Below, piece after piece: positions 26,344 through 34,480 of a DNA stretch of 64,000 nt (position 1 is the first letter of the stretch; each line of letters begins with the position of its first letter). The DNA lies in the NCBI GenBank assembly GCA_002551355.1, contig NTHE01000032.1:30777-94776 (forward strand). Direction: 5' to 3'. The notes under the pieces were generated by a model. The model saw only the letters and a list, made by a program, of their open reading frames with translations, did no database searches and had not been told where the DNA came from. The DNA comes from Streptomyces sp. man185 (GTDB lineage Bacteria > Actinomycetota > Actinomycetes > Streptomycetales > Streptomycetaceae). Position numbers and translations under genes: made by a program.

Positions 26344-26379
26344 TGCCCGGCATGACTCCACCTTTCATGCCGGGCATTT
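26344..26379 (+). terminator. Rho-independent terminator after GH78 gene
   Basis: A perfect 12-base stem (TGCCCGGCATGA / TCATGCCGGGCA) with an 8-9 base loop, followed by TTT. It lies 48 bases after the rhamnosidase stop and separates it from the GH3 gene. Confidence 0.85.
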
Positions 26380-26763
26380 GCGTGCCTTGAAAGGGTCACC
26401 TGCATCCATGAGGCGGATGGCCGTCATCTAAATTTCGTATGGATGCTTCACCAAAGCGTCAGCCAAGCAGTTGAGAAATTCCTCACCCTGCCGAAATTTT
26501 GAACATCCGCGCAGATCAGGGACGGCTCAGTGAATTCGCAATGCCTGAGGGGTTGACCAGAAACACTGAGAGCCATAGCTTTCCGAATCACACAAGGCGC
26601 CCAACCGTCGAGCCCTTGAAAAGTCCTCGGTAAGGGTCGCGGGACGCACAGACCCGCCCAGGACAGTAATTCGGATAAATCCTGACCGGCGAATTATCCG
26701 CCGGATGGCAACACCGACGTCGACGGGTCCCCACCCCGCCGCCCCACTCCTCGGAGAGCCGCC
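26380..26763. promoter_or_regulatory. AT-rich promoter region upstream of GH3 gene
   Basis: This stretch is markedly AT-richer than its surroundings (for example around 26420-26530), as expected for a promoter. A small inverted repeat CCGGCG / CGCCGG (26685-26703) lies about 60 bases before the start codon. No close copy of the importer operator candidate was found, so co-regulation is unproven. Confidence 0.45.
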
Positions 26764-29238
26764 GTGAACCGACGCACCTTCCTGTCCTCCGCCATCGCCA
26801 CCGCACTCGCCGTCAGCATGGTCCCCACCGCCAACGGTCAGGCCATCGCCGCGACCGATCCCCGCGCCTTCGACCGCGCTGACGCTCTTCTCGCCCGGAT
26901 GTCCGCTGCCGACAAGGACGCCCTCATCCGGTGCGACTTCGCCGCCCTCAGCCACCTCGGTATCCCCGCCCTCACCATGGTCGACGCCTCCGCCGGGCTG
27001 CGTGGCGAACAGAACGTCACCGCGTTCCCGGTCCCCCTCGCCCAGGCCGCCACCTTCGACGAGGACCTGACGCGCCGTATCGGGGTCGCCATCGGCACCG
27101 AGGGACGCGCCAAGGGGTACAACAGCCTTCTCGGGCCGACCATCGATCTGACGCGGACCTGGCACTTCGGGCGCCAGGCCGAGAGCCTGGGAGAAGACCC
27201 GCTCCTCGCGGGCCGCCTCGGCGCCGCCCTCACCACCGGCATGCAGAGCCGTCAGGTCACGGCCACGGTCAAGCACTTCGCGGCCTACACCCAGGAAGTG
27301 AACCGCTTCTTCAGCGACACCCTGGTGTCCGACCGCGCGATGCACGAGATCTACCAAGCGCCCTTCCGCCGCGTCATCGCCGCCGCGCCCACCACCTCGG
27401 TCATGATGGCCTATCCCAAGATCAACGGGACCTTCGCCACCCAGAGCCCCACCCTCTTCAACGACGTCAAGTCCCGCCTCGGCCTTCAGGGTTACACCGT
27501 CCCTGACTTCTGGGCCGGCGACGACCAGGTAGCCGCCGCCAAGGCGGGCATGGACCTCGCGGGGCTCGGCCCCGGCGGCGTCAAGCTCGTACCCGGCGAG
27601 GTCGCTCGCAGCGTGTCCACCGCACGGCTCGACGATGCCGCACGCCGCATCCTCGTCACCATGTTCGCCAACGGCCTCGTGGACAACCCGGTCCCGGCAC
27701 CGGCTCAAGACGTCAGCACCGCCGAACACAAGAGCCTCGCCCACGAAGCAGCCCTCGCCTCCACCGTGCTGCTGGCCAACCGTTCCTCAGCCCTGCCTCT
27801 GCCCACCAGGCTCAGGTCGCTCGCCGTCATCGGGCCCGCCGGAACCGACGCGCTCACCGGCGTCGCCGGCTCCACCTACGTCGACCCCGGCACCTGGACC
27901 ACTCCCCTGCAGGCCATCAAGACCCGTGCAGGCAGCGGCATCACCGTCACCCACGCCCAAGGCACCACCGGCGACGTCCCCCTCAGCACCGTTCCCTCCA
28001 GCGTGCTGCACACCACCGGTAGAGCCCCCGGCCTCACCGGCCGCTACTACGCCTCCCCCGAGCCCACCGGCACACCCCTCACCACCCGCACCGACAGCGT
28101 CATCGACTTCACCAGCACTCCGGTCGACACCCTTCCCGCAGTCTGGTCCGCGACCTGGTCAGGCACGCTGACACCGACGCACAGCGGCCTGCACCGCTTC
28201 TCCCTCCTGGCCGCGGGCACCGCCACCCTGAAGATCAACGGCGTCACCGTAGTCACCGGATCCCGTGGCACACGGCGCTTCTTCCTCGGCACTTACGACT
28301 ATCCCCTCCAGGGCGCCATCGACCTGGCCGCGGGCAGAACCGTGTCAGTCGACCTCACCTACAGCAACGCCACCGCCGACCCCGGCACCAGCGGCCTCAC
28401 CCTCGGCTGGCAGCCCGGCTCCCTGATACCGGCCGCCGTCCAGGCCGCCACCAAGGCCGAGGCCGCCGTCGTCTTCGTCAACCGCATCGCCGGTGAAGCC
28501 ATGGACCACGAACAGCTCACCCTCCCCGCAGACCAGAACCAGCTCATCACCGCCGTCGCCGCCGCGAACTCCCGCACCATCGTCGTCCTGAACACGGACG
28601 GCCCCATCGCGATGCCCTGGCTGAACGACGTCGAGGCCGTCATACAGACCTGGTACGGAGGCCGCGGCATGGGCACCGCCCTCGCGGCCGTCCTGTTCGG
28701 CGACAGCGACCCCTCGGGCAGGCTGCCCCTCACCTTCCCCACCGACGCCTCTCAAGGCCCCGGCACCACGGCGGCGACATACCCGGGCAAGAACGGCACC
28801 GTCTCCTACGACGAGGGAACCGCCATCGGCTACCGCTACTACGACGCCAAGGGGCAGCAACCTCAGTTCCCCTTCGGGCACGGCCTCTCCTACACGACCT
28901 TCGCCCACGGCTCCCCAGAAGCCTCCTACAGCGCCGCCAGCAGGACCGTGACTCTCTCCGTCACCGTCACCAACAGCGGTACCCGCCCGGGCACCGAGGT
29001 CGTCCAGATCTACGCCACCCTCCCCACGACTGCGGCTGCCGAGGCGCGCCGACTCGTCGCTTTCCGTAAGACGACTCTCGCTCCCGGAGCCAGCCGGCGC
29101 CTCACCTTCACCATCCCCACCGACGACCTCACCGTCTGGACATCCGGAACGTGGGCCTTGGTCCCCGGCCTCTACACCTTCGCGAGCGCCCGCAACTCCC
29201 GAGCTGTCACCGCGCAGAGAAACCTCACCATCGGCTGA
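26764..29238 (+). CDS. exported GH3 glycosidase with PA14 insertion
   Basis: An 824-residue glycoside hydrolase family 3 protein. MNRRTFLSSAIATALAVSMV is a twin-arginine-like signal, so it is likely exported folded. The GH3 N-terminal barrel spans about 35-310; KHFAAYTQE and the nucleophile Asp248 in GYTVPDFWAGDD are visible. The C-terminal sandwich is interrupted by a PA14 carbohydrate-recognition domain (about 420-552, GLTGRYYAS to SGLTLGWQPGS), and a fibronectin III-like domain closes the protein (735-815). PA14-bearing GH3 enzymes are mostly beta-glucosidases; here it may release glucose from rhamnosyl-glucosides or trim side chains outside the cell. Own promoter, separated from the importer operon by a terminator. 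Confidence 0.88.
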   Translation: MNRRTFLSSAIATALAVSMVPTANGQAIAATDPRAFDRADALLARMSAADKDALIRCDFAALSHLGIPALTMVDASAGLRGEQNVTAFPVPLAQAATFDEDLTRRIGVAIGTEGRAKGYNSLLGPTIDLTRTWHFGRQAESLGEDPLLAGRLGAALTTGMQSRQVTATVKHFAAYTQEVNRFFSDTLVSDRAMHEIYQAPFRRVIAAAPTTSVMMAYPKINGTFATQSPTLFNDVKSRLGLQGYTVPDFWAGDDQVAAAKAGMDLAGLGPGGVKLVPGEVARSVSTARLDDAARRILVTMFANGLVDNPVPAPAQDVSTAEHKSLAHEAALASTVLLANRSSALPLPTRLRSLAVIGPAGTDALTGVAGSTYVDPGTWTTPLQAIKTRAGSGITVTHAQGTTGDVPLSTVPSSVLHTTGRAPGLTGRYYASPEPTGTPLTTRTDSVIDFTSTPVDTLPAVWSATWSGTLTPTHSGLHRFSLLAAGTATLKINGVTVVTGSRGTRRFFLGTYDYPLQGAIDLAAGRTVSVDLTYSNATADPGTSGLTLGWQPGSLIPAAVQAATKAEAAVVFVNRIAGEAMDHEQLTLPADQNQLITAVAAANSRTIVVLNTDGPIAMPWLNDVEAVIQTWYGGRGMGTALAAVLFGDSDPSGRLPLTFPTDASQGPGTTAATYPGKNGTVSYDEGTAIGYRYYDAKGQQPQFPFGHGLSYTTFAHGSPEASYSAASRTVTLSVTVTNSGTRPGTEVVQIYATLPTTAAAEARRLVAFRKTTLAPGASRRLTFTIPTDDLTVWTSGTWALVPGLYTFASARNSRAVTAQRNLTIG

Positions 29239-29602
29239 ACTGGCGGGAGAGTGACGGGCAGGCAGCAGGGGGCGAGCCGACAGGCCATGCTTTCGTCTGC
29301 GGTCCCATCAGCCCCCGTGGAACGTCACGAGACGACCATGGGGGCAGCCCCGTGGCCTACAAGCCTCTCCCGCGGCTTTTGGTGCATTCCTCCGCTGCGA
29401 GAGCGTCGTCCAGGACCGCGACGGAGGTCTGCGGCGGTGTTGACTCCGGCGTTCTGGGGCCGCAGCCGCCCGGACATGCCCCGGTGTTGGCCAGGTAGCC
29501 CGCGCCAGCGGGAGGTGCCCGAAACCGTTTAGCTCACCCGTGAGTAGTCCGTCATCTTGCGCTGCCGAGGCCGCCACAGCTTCGCGCACTCCTCAACCGT
29601 CT

Positions 29603-29634
29603 GCCGCCCCGAGCCGCGCCCGGCTCGGGGCGGC
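29603..29634. terminator. strong GC hairpin, possible bidirectional terminator
   Basis: GCCGCCCCGAGCCG pairs with CGGCTCGGGGCGGC over 14 bases around the 4-base loop CGCC. There is no T-run, as is common for Streptomyces terminators. Confidence 0.55.
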
Positions 29635-29741
29635 GACGATGGACAACACGCGCCGTCAGCCACCTCGTCTTCGCCTGCTCGTGGTGGAGGCCGCCGCCCT
29701 CGGGATCGTTGGAGTCGGTCCTCCGGTCTTCTCCAGTGCTC

Positions 29742-29930
29742 GTGGACCGTGAGTCGCTCGTGGCCCTCGTCATGCCGTTCGCCGGTCGATGCCTTTCCGG
29801 CTCGGCAGGGTGGCTCAGCGGTCAGCCGGACGAGCCCGACGCCCGGGTTCTGGAGCACCCGTGACGCTTCAGCGACTTCGTCCGGGACTGGTTCCCGGCA
29901 CCCGGGCAGCAGATGGCTACCATCGCCTGA
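29742..29930 (+). pseudogene. small coding relic with in-frame TGA
   Basis: From GTG 29742 the frame reads VDRESLVALVMPFAGRCL, GWLSGQPDEPDARVLEHP, TGA, then RFSDFVRDWFPAPGQQMATI and a final TGA. The residues on both sides of the internal TGA are protein-like and in the same frame, so one nonsense mutation (a CGA to TGA change would do) interrupts what was a small protein C-terminus. No family recognised. Confidence 0.35.
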
Positions 29931-30131
29931 CTGGCAATCAGGAAAGTCAGCAAGAGGTCAGCATCGATCCGATCGAACCCTGACACACAAGCTCAAACAC
30001 GAGACTCGACGCGCCTCCTCTCACACCCAATAGACCCCCGAGCACCCTGCACCAGGACGGAAGGCGGATCGGGGCCCAGCATCGCGGTCGCCAGTGGAAG
30101 CACGACCAGACCGTCTATAGATTTCCGCAGG

Positions 30132-31097
30132 TCAGCGCACTCGTCCACGTGGCTTCAGCGGGGTCGTGGGCAGTTCCGGGGCGGGCAGGCGGGCACCGTC
30201 GTAGCCCTGCACCTCGCCGAACCGCGAGCCCTTCTCCCAGTCGTTTCGCGCCTGTACGATCTCCTCACCGGATCGGGCGATGAAGTTCCAGAACATGACG
30301 AGCTCCTCTTCGAACGGCTCGCCGCCCAGGAGCATCAGCCCGGCGTCGGATGCGGCGCGCAGCGGGAGTTCGGTGCGGCCGCAGCCGAGGTAGAGCATCG
30401 AGCCGGGCAGCACGGGTACGCCGTCGACCTCGGCCTCGCCCGACATGGACAGGACCGCGTACTCGAAGTCGGGGTTCAGGGGGAGGCGGGCCTCTGCGCC
30501 ACCGGTCAGGGACACGTCGGCGCCGATGATCGGGGTGTACGTGGTGCCGGGCGAGGCCACCCCGTCCAGTTCGCCCAGGATGACGGTGGCGGCCAGGCCG
30601 GGGGCGGTGACGACGGGCAGGTCCGTGTGGTGCTGGAAGTGCGGCTCGACGTTGCGGTGGGCTTCCGGGAGGGCCACCCAGAGCTGCGCCCCGTGCAGGA
30701 GCCGGGCGTGTTCTTTCGGGCTCTCCTCGGAGTGGCTGATGGCGCGGCCCGAGGTCATCAGGCCCAGCTCGCGGGGGCGTACGGTCTGCAGACTGCCGAG
30801 GCTGTCCCGGTGGAGCACCTCCCCGTCGTGGAGCCAGCTGACGGTCTGGAGACCCATGTGCGGGTGCGGCGGGACCTGCATGCCCGGCTCGTCGGCGATG
30901 TCGTCCGGCCCGTAGTGGTCCACGAAGGCCCACGCTCCCACCATGCGCCGGCCGAGGTTGGGCAGGAGGCGGCGGACCTCGGTGCCCTCGCCCAGCTGAA
31001 CGCGGCGGGGGGCCAGAAGCTCACGGACGGGCTCGGCGACGACGAAACCCCGTCCTCCGCAGACGGAGGGCGCGGCCTGGCGATCGAGATTGCTCAT
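30132..31097 (-). CDS. pirin-family bicupin protein
   Basis: A 321-residue pirin homologue. The N-terminal cupin has the metal-binding HPHMGLQTVSWL (His pair), SEESP and LHGAQLWVALP, all standard for pirins; the second cupin has PLNPDFEYAVLSMSGEAEVD. The start ATG 31097 (MSNLDRQAAP) is chosen, as upstream residues are atypical. Pirins bind Fe and act as redox-sensing cofactors or as quercetinases; this one probably is a housekeeping pirin. It is divergent from the TPR gene. Substrate or partner unknown. A quercetinase-like activity would be notable next to a rhamnoside (flavonoid glycoside) locus, but that is speculation. Confidence 0.85.
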   Translation of the reverse strand: MSNLDRQAAPSVCGGRGFVVAEPVRELLAPRRVQLGEGTEVRRLLPNLGRRMVGAWAFVDHYGPDDIADEPGMQVPPHPHMGLQTVSWLHDGEVLHRDSLGSLQTVRPRELGLMTSGRAISHSEESPKEHARLLHGAQLWVALPEAHRNVEPHFQHHTDLPVVTAPGLAATVILGELDGVASPGTTYTPIIGADVSLTGGAEARLPLNPDFEYAVLSMSGEAEVDGVPVLPGSMLYLGCGRTELPLRAASDAGLMLLGGEPFEEELVMFWNFIARSGEEIVQARNDWEKGSRFGEVQGYDGARLPAPELPTTPLKPRGRVR

Positions 31098-31244
31098 GGC
31101 GCTCAACCTATTCCCGTAGGGGCGTGGAGCACCGGGTCCCACGCCAAAATTTTAGTGGAATGTTCAACCATTGTGCGGTGTTGTCATGGCTGAACGTACG
31201 GCGGGGCGGTCCGGGAAGGGCCCGCACCACACGAAGGAGGACAC

Positions 31245-31610
31245 GTGAGCGAGACCGAGACCTACTACGAGTTCGGCACCGCCGCCGACCGGTGGGACCG
31301 GGCGCAGATGTTCTTCGAGGCCAAGGAGTACCTGACGGCCGCGCGGATCCTGGGCGGACTCGTCGAGGAGGCGCCGGAGCAGGTCGCGCCGCGGCTGCTG
31401 CTGGCCCGCTCCTACTACCACTCCGCCCGGCTGGGAAAGGCCGAGGAGGAGCTGCGGAGGGTGCTGGAGCTCGACCCGGTGGAGACGTACGCGCACCTCA
31501 TGCTGGGCCGGACCCTGGAGCGCCAGGGACGGAACGCCGACGCGGCACCGCACCTTCGGATGGCCGCCGTCCTGACCGGCGACTTCGGCCCCGGAGCCGC
31601 GCGCTCCTGA
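31245..31610 (+). CDS. small tetratricopeptide-repeat protein
   Basis: A 121-residue protein, GTG start after AAGGAGG. Two to three TPR units are visible: DRAQMFFEAKEYLTAARILG, PRLLLARSYYHSARLGKAEE and THLMLGRTLERQGRNADAAP-like repeats (the third reads YAHLMLGRTLERQGRNADAA). It is likely a cytosolic scaffold; no catalytic residues. Followed by a terminator hairpin at 31632, so it is probably a single-gene transcript. Commonly found next to pirin in Streptomyces, as here. Confidence 0.8.
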   Translation: MSETETYYEFGTAADRWDRAQMFFEAKEYLTAARILGGLVEEAPEQVAPRLLLARSYYHSARLGKAEEELRRVLELDPVETYAHLMLGRTLERQGRNADAAPHLRMAAVLTGDFGPGAARS

Positions 31611-31631
31611 GCCGCCGCCGCGCATCACCGG

Positions 31632-31661
31632 CCGGGCCCGCATCCTTCGGTGCGGGCCCGG
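31632..31661 (+). terminator. terminator hairpin after TPR gene
   Basis: CCGGGCCCGCA and TGCGGGCCCGG form a perfect 11-base stem around an 8-base loop containing CTTCGG, then TCTCCTTT. Confidence 0.75.
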
Positions 31662-31722
31662 TCTCCTTTACCCGTCGGTACGAGCGTCGGACAATGTGAT
31701 TCCCAGGACGAAGGGGTGGGAG

Positions 31723-32409
31723 ATGCACGGATCCAGGAGCGCCGGGTTACGTCCGGCGCGGTCGGCCGCGCTACGCCGGGCGCGGTCGGCCGCGCTCATC
31801 GGGCTGGCGTTGGCGGCCTCGGCCGGCTGCTCCGGCAGCGACGGCGGGCGGGGAGGGGAGGCGGCGGAGCAGACCGCTCGCCCGCCGGGTACCCACAGCT
31901 GGACCGGCAGACCGTGCGACCTCCTCGCGGGCGCGGCGCCCGCCCAGGGCTTCAGCCTCGGCAGCACCACCGACTCCGCCTCCCCCGACGCCCGGGAGGA
32001 CATCGGCGAGAACGGCACGCGGCCGCTCTACCGGCAGACCGGCTGTCTCGCTGACCTGAAGGCCGCGGACGGAGAGTTCTGGAAGCTCAGCACCACGGCC
32101 TCGGTGTACGAGGACCCCGAGGCCGCCCGTCACGCGTACCGCGTCAAGGAGGATCTCGACCGCGCTCACGGGCGCGGGCCCCAGAAGGTGCACGACGCCG
32201 CCTACGCGATACCGGCCGACGACCAGGGCCGCCCCGGCCGCACCCTCCTCCTGTGGAACGGCGACCTCGTGCTCACGGTCTCCGCGTACGCACCGCACGG
32301 GAGCACGGAACACGAGGTGCGCAAGGACCTCGAACGGATCGTCGGGAACGCGGCACGCCGCACGGAGGACGGCCTGCGCGATCACGCCGCCTCCTCCCCC
32401 GCCCCCTGA
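31723..32409 (+). CDS. lipoprotein of unknown function
   Basis: A 228-residue protein with an Arg/Ala-rich N-terminus, hydrophobic helix and lipobox (LAASAGC), so it is probably a membrane-anchored extracellular lipoprotein. The mature part begins with a Gly/Ser linker and a folded domain with two Cys (GRPCDLLAG, RQTGCLADL) spaced like DUF3558-type proteins, but I cannot assign the family with confidence. ATG 31723 follows GTGGGAG; an upstream in-frame ATG at 31696 lacks a good site. The N-terminal repeat RPARSAALRRARSAALIGLA derives from a near-duplicated GCGCGGTCGGCCGCGCT unit in the DNA. Transcription likely ends at the hairpin at 32475. Confidence 0.7.
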   Translation: MHGSRSAGLRPARSAALRRARSAALIGLALAASAGCSGSDGGRGGEAAEQTARPPGTHSWTGRPCDLLAGAAPAQGFSLGSTTDSASPDAREDIGENGTRPLYRQTGCLADLKAADGEFWKLSTTASVYEDPEAARHAYRVKEDLDRAHGRGPQKVHDAAYAIPADDQGRPGRTLLLWNGDLVLTVSAYAPHGSTEHEVRKDLERIVGNAARRTEDGLRDHAASSPAP

Positions 32410-32474
32410 CACCCCGGCCGCTTGCGAGAACGCAGCGATGCCCCTCGTCATCGCCGCCCGCCATCAGCCCCGCC

Positions 32475-32525
32475 CGCACGCGACAGCACCCGCCGGATAC
32501 CTCCCGGCGGGTGCTGTCGCGTGCG
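32475..32525. terminator. 22-base-pair perfect hairpin between convergent genes
   Basis: Positions 32475-32496 pair perfectly with 32504-32525 around the loop ATACCTC; the core is GACAGCACCCGCCGG. It lies between the lipoprotein gene and the convergent cbtA gene, so it can stop both transcripts. Confidence 0.8.
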
Positions 32526-32561
32526 TGTCCTGTGCGTCAGTGCATGCGCGTGCGGCTGGGC

Positions 32562-33317
32562 TCAGCTCACCGCACTCGCGGCGCGAGGTGTCGCCACACG
32601 TGCGCCGGGCGTCAGCAGCCGTTCGGTGAGATGACCGAAGACGATGCCGAAGGTGCTCCACAGCGTCGCCTGGACCGCCAGCGTCGACAGCCGGAACTCC
32701 CACAGCAGACCGGCCGGGAAGTCCTTGCCCACCTCGTCGAAGGAGGGCAGGAAGGCATAGGCCAGGCCGATCAGCAGGACGAAGCCGGCGGCGGCCGCGA
32801 TGCTCGCGTTCCAGTTGCCCAGGCGCGGGGCGAGCCGCTTGCCGATGATGACGGCGGCGACGGCCAGCAGCACGCTGAGGGCGACCATCAGGAAGAACAG
32901 AGCGGTGCGCTTGCCGATGGTGTCGGGGTTGCCGACGGCAGGCGGGTTCGCCGGGTACTTGAGGAACGGCACGACGTAGACGGTGAGCAGGGCGGCGCCC
33001 GCGATCAGCGCCGCTGTGGCCCGGGGGCCGAAGTCGCCGATGCGGCCCAGGGCGTAACAGAACACCAGGGCGGCGATCCCGCCCACGGCGACGCCGAAGA
33101 CCAGGACGCCGGTGGCGAGTCCACCGGTGGCCTGCATGGTGCGGCTGACCAGCTCCTCGCCGCCGCCGTGGTCATGGCTGTGGGCCTCTTCGAGGGCGAT
33201 GGCCGCGTCCACCTGGGACTCGCCGAGGAAGTAGGCGACCGCGAGCGCGAGGGCGCCCGCGATCAGGCCCGCGAGCATGCCGCGCACGAGCAGGGCTCTG
33301 ACAGATATGGGGTTCAC
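32562..33317 (-). CDS. cbtA: CbtA cobalt transporter subunit
   Basis: A 251-residue membrane protein with about five or six helices (first at ALLVRGMLAGLIAGALALAV). The extracytoplasmic loop after helix 1 contains EEAHSHDHGGGEEL, a His/Asp cluster expected to collect Co2+. GTG 33317 is chosen because the membrane domain starts 6 residues later. CbtA works with the small CbtB protein encoded just upstream; the pair is a known B12-regulated cobalt uptake module. The B12 riboswitch at 33655-33775 precedes both genes. It ends before a bidirectional hairpin. Confidence 0.9.
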   Translation of the reverse strand: MNPISVRALLVRGMLAGLIAGALALAVAYFLGESQVDAAIALEEAHSHDHGGGEELVSRTMQATGGLATGVLVFGVAVGGIAALVFCYALGRIGDFGPRATAALIAGAALLTVYVVPFLKYPANPPAVGNPDTIGKRTALFFLMVALSVLLAVAAVIIGKRLAPRLGNWNASIAAAAGFVLLIGLAYAFLPSFDEVGKDFPAGLLWEFRLSTLAVQATLWSTFGIVFGHLTERLLTPGARVATPRAASAVS

Positions 33318-33402
33318 GATGGTTTCCTGATTTCTCTTGCTTGCCGCGTCCGCTGATTGCCTGGGGATGATTCCCTTGCGGGTCCCTGGTTCCGCAGGTG
33401 TC

Positions 33403-33618
33403 TCAGTGGCAGGGGAAGCCGAGCAGGTGGCGGCCGTCGTGAACCCACTCGTGGACGCCCTCGCCCGATATGAGTGCGGTGGCGCCCTGTTCAGCGCCGA
33501 CGAAGTACAGCAGGACGAGCATGAGAATGCCGAAGAAGACCGCCCACGGGGCAAGAGCCTTCGCCGAGATCGGGGTGATCTCGGATGTCCCCGTTGCGGG
33601 AACGGCGGACTGTGCCAT
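33403..33618 (-). CDS. cbtB: CbtB cobalt transporter subunit
   Basis: A 71-residue protein with one transmembrane helix (AVFFGILMLVLLYFVGAEQG) and a short C-terminal tail, HEWVHDGRHLLGFPCH, rich in His and ending in Cys-His, as expected for the CbtB metal-binding tail. ATG 33618 follows AGGAGGTACTTCC at good distance. It is the first gene under the cobalamin riboswitch and precedes cbtA by 85 bases. Confidence 0.9.
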   Translation of the reverse strand: MAQSAVPATGTSEITPISAKALAPWAVFFGILMLVLLYFVGAEQGATALISGEGVHEWVHDGRHLLGFPCH

Positions 33619-33654
33619 GGAAGTACCTCCTGTGGGAACACGCGTCCCTGTCGT

Positions 33655-33775
33655 GGTGCCTCAGACGAAGGTGCCGGGTCTGACTTCCCGCCCGAAAGCG
33701 GGTTCACAGTGGCGCGACCGTGCCGGATTCTCACCGGACTTCCGTCACACCCTCGTCATGGTCGACGTGACCATA
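33655..33775 (-). ncRNA. cobalamin (B12) riboswitch controlling cbtBA
   Basis: On the minus strand the leader contains GGAAGTCCGGTGAGAATCCG, then CACGGTCGCGCCACTGTGA, matching the conserved core of the cobalamin riboswitch including the GCCACTG box (33707-33713 on the plus strand as CAGTGGC). The downstream CCCGCTTTCGGGCGGG hairpin and GGAAGTCAGACCCGGCACC fit the 3' part. High B12 is expected to reduce cobalt importer expression. End points are approximate. Confidence 0.9.
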
Positions 33776-33883
33776 CCGCCTGTACGCAGCCACCGCCATG
33801 GTCGAATGTGCAGCGCCACGGAGCACGGATTCCTTGGGGCGACAGGGCTGCGGGCCCTCGGATGCAGGGTTGAGGGCAGGGAC

Positions 33884-34477
33884 ATGACAGTACGGGTGAT
33901 GTTGATCTCACCGGCGATGAACGCGGCGCTGCGGGAGGCGCGCTTCGACGGCGACTCCCCACTGGACCGGTCCGGCCGGGAGAGCGCGCGGGCGGCCGCC
34001 GACGCGGTGCCGGCGGCCGGGCTCGCGTTCAGCGGCCCCTCCGACCGGTGCCGCGAGACCGCCGAGGCGCTCGGCCTGGCGGCGGCACGGACCGAACCGG
34101 CCCTCGGCGGCTGGGACCTGGCGCGCTGGGCCGGCCGCCGCCTCGACGAGGTGGCGGCCGCCGAACCCGCGGAGGTGGCCGCCTGGCTCGGCGATCCCGA
34201 GGCGGCCCCGCACGGCGGCGAGTCGCTGCGCGACCTGGTCGGGAGGGCCGGGGCATGGCTGGACTCCCTCGGCGGACCGGACGCACCCGGCGCGAGCATC
34301 CTGGCGGTGGCCGAGGCCGCCGTCGTCCGGGCGGCGGTCGTCCATGGCCTGCGGCTGCCGACGGAGGCGTTCTGGCGGCTGGACGTCGCCCCACTGACGC
34401 TGACCGGACTCAGCGGGCGCTCCGGCCGGTGGAACGTCGGGCTCGGACGCCCCCTGACCGCTCCCCCGGCCGGCTGA
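33884..34477 (+). CDS. histidine-phosphatase-fold protein lacking the catalytic RHG motif
   Basis: A 197-residue protein with the phosphoglycerate-mutase-like layout: SPLDRSGRESARAAADAV, FSGPSDRCRETAEALGL, WDLARWAGRRLDEV and HGGESLRDLVGRAGAWLD. The N-terminal strand, however, reads MTVRVMLISPAMNAALRE, where active enzymes have RHGxT; the catalytic His is missing. The second catalytic His region (usually THGGVIR) reads VAEAAVVRAAVVH. It is therefore probably not a phosphatase, or a divergent one. It is divergent from cbtBA, and in this position a CobC-like role in cobalamin metabolism might be assumed; the residues argue against simple catalysis. Confidence 0.75.
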   Translation: MTVRVMLISPAMNAALREARFDGDSPLDRSGRESARAAADAVPAAGLAFSGPSDRCRETAEALGLAAARTEPALGGWDLARWAGRRLDEVAAAEPAEVAAWLGDPEAAPHGGESLRDLVGRAGAWLDSLGGPDAPGASILAVAEAAVVRAAVVHGLRLPTEAFWRLDVAPLTLTGLSGRSGRWNVGLGRPLTAPPAG

Positions 34478-34480
34478 ACG

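Larger units (their letters stand above)
29239..30131. other. 893-base gap with hairpin and decayed coding traces
   Basis: No intact gene is supported. The gap contains a strong hairpin (29603-29634) and a decayed small frame (29742-29930), listed separately. Other open frames have biased composition and no family features. Confidence 0.5.
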
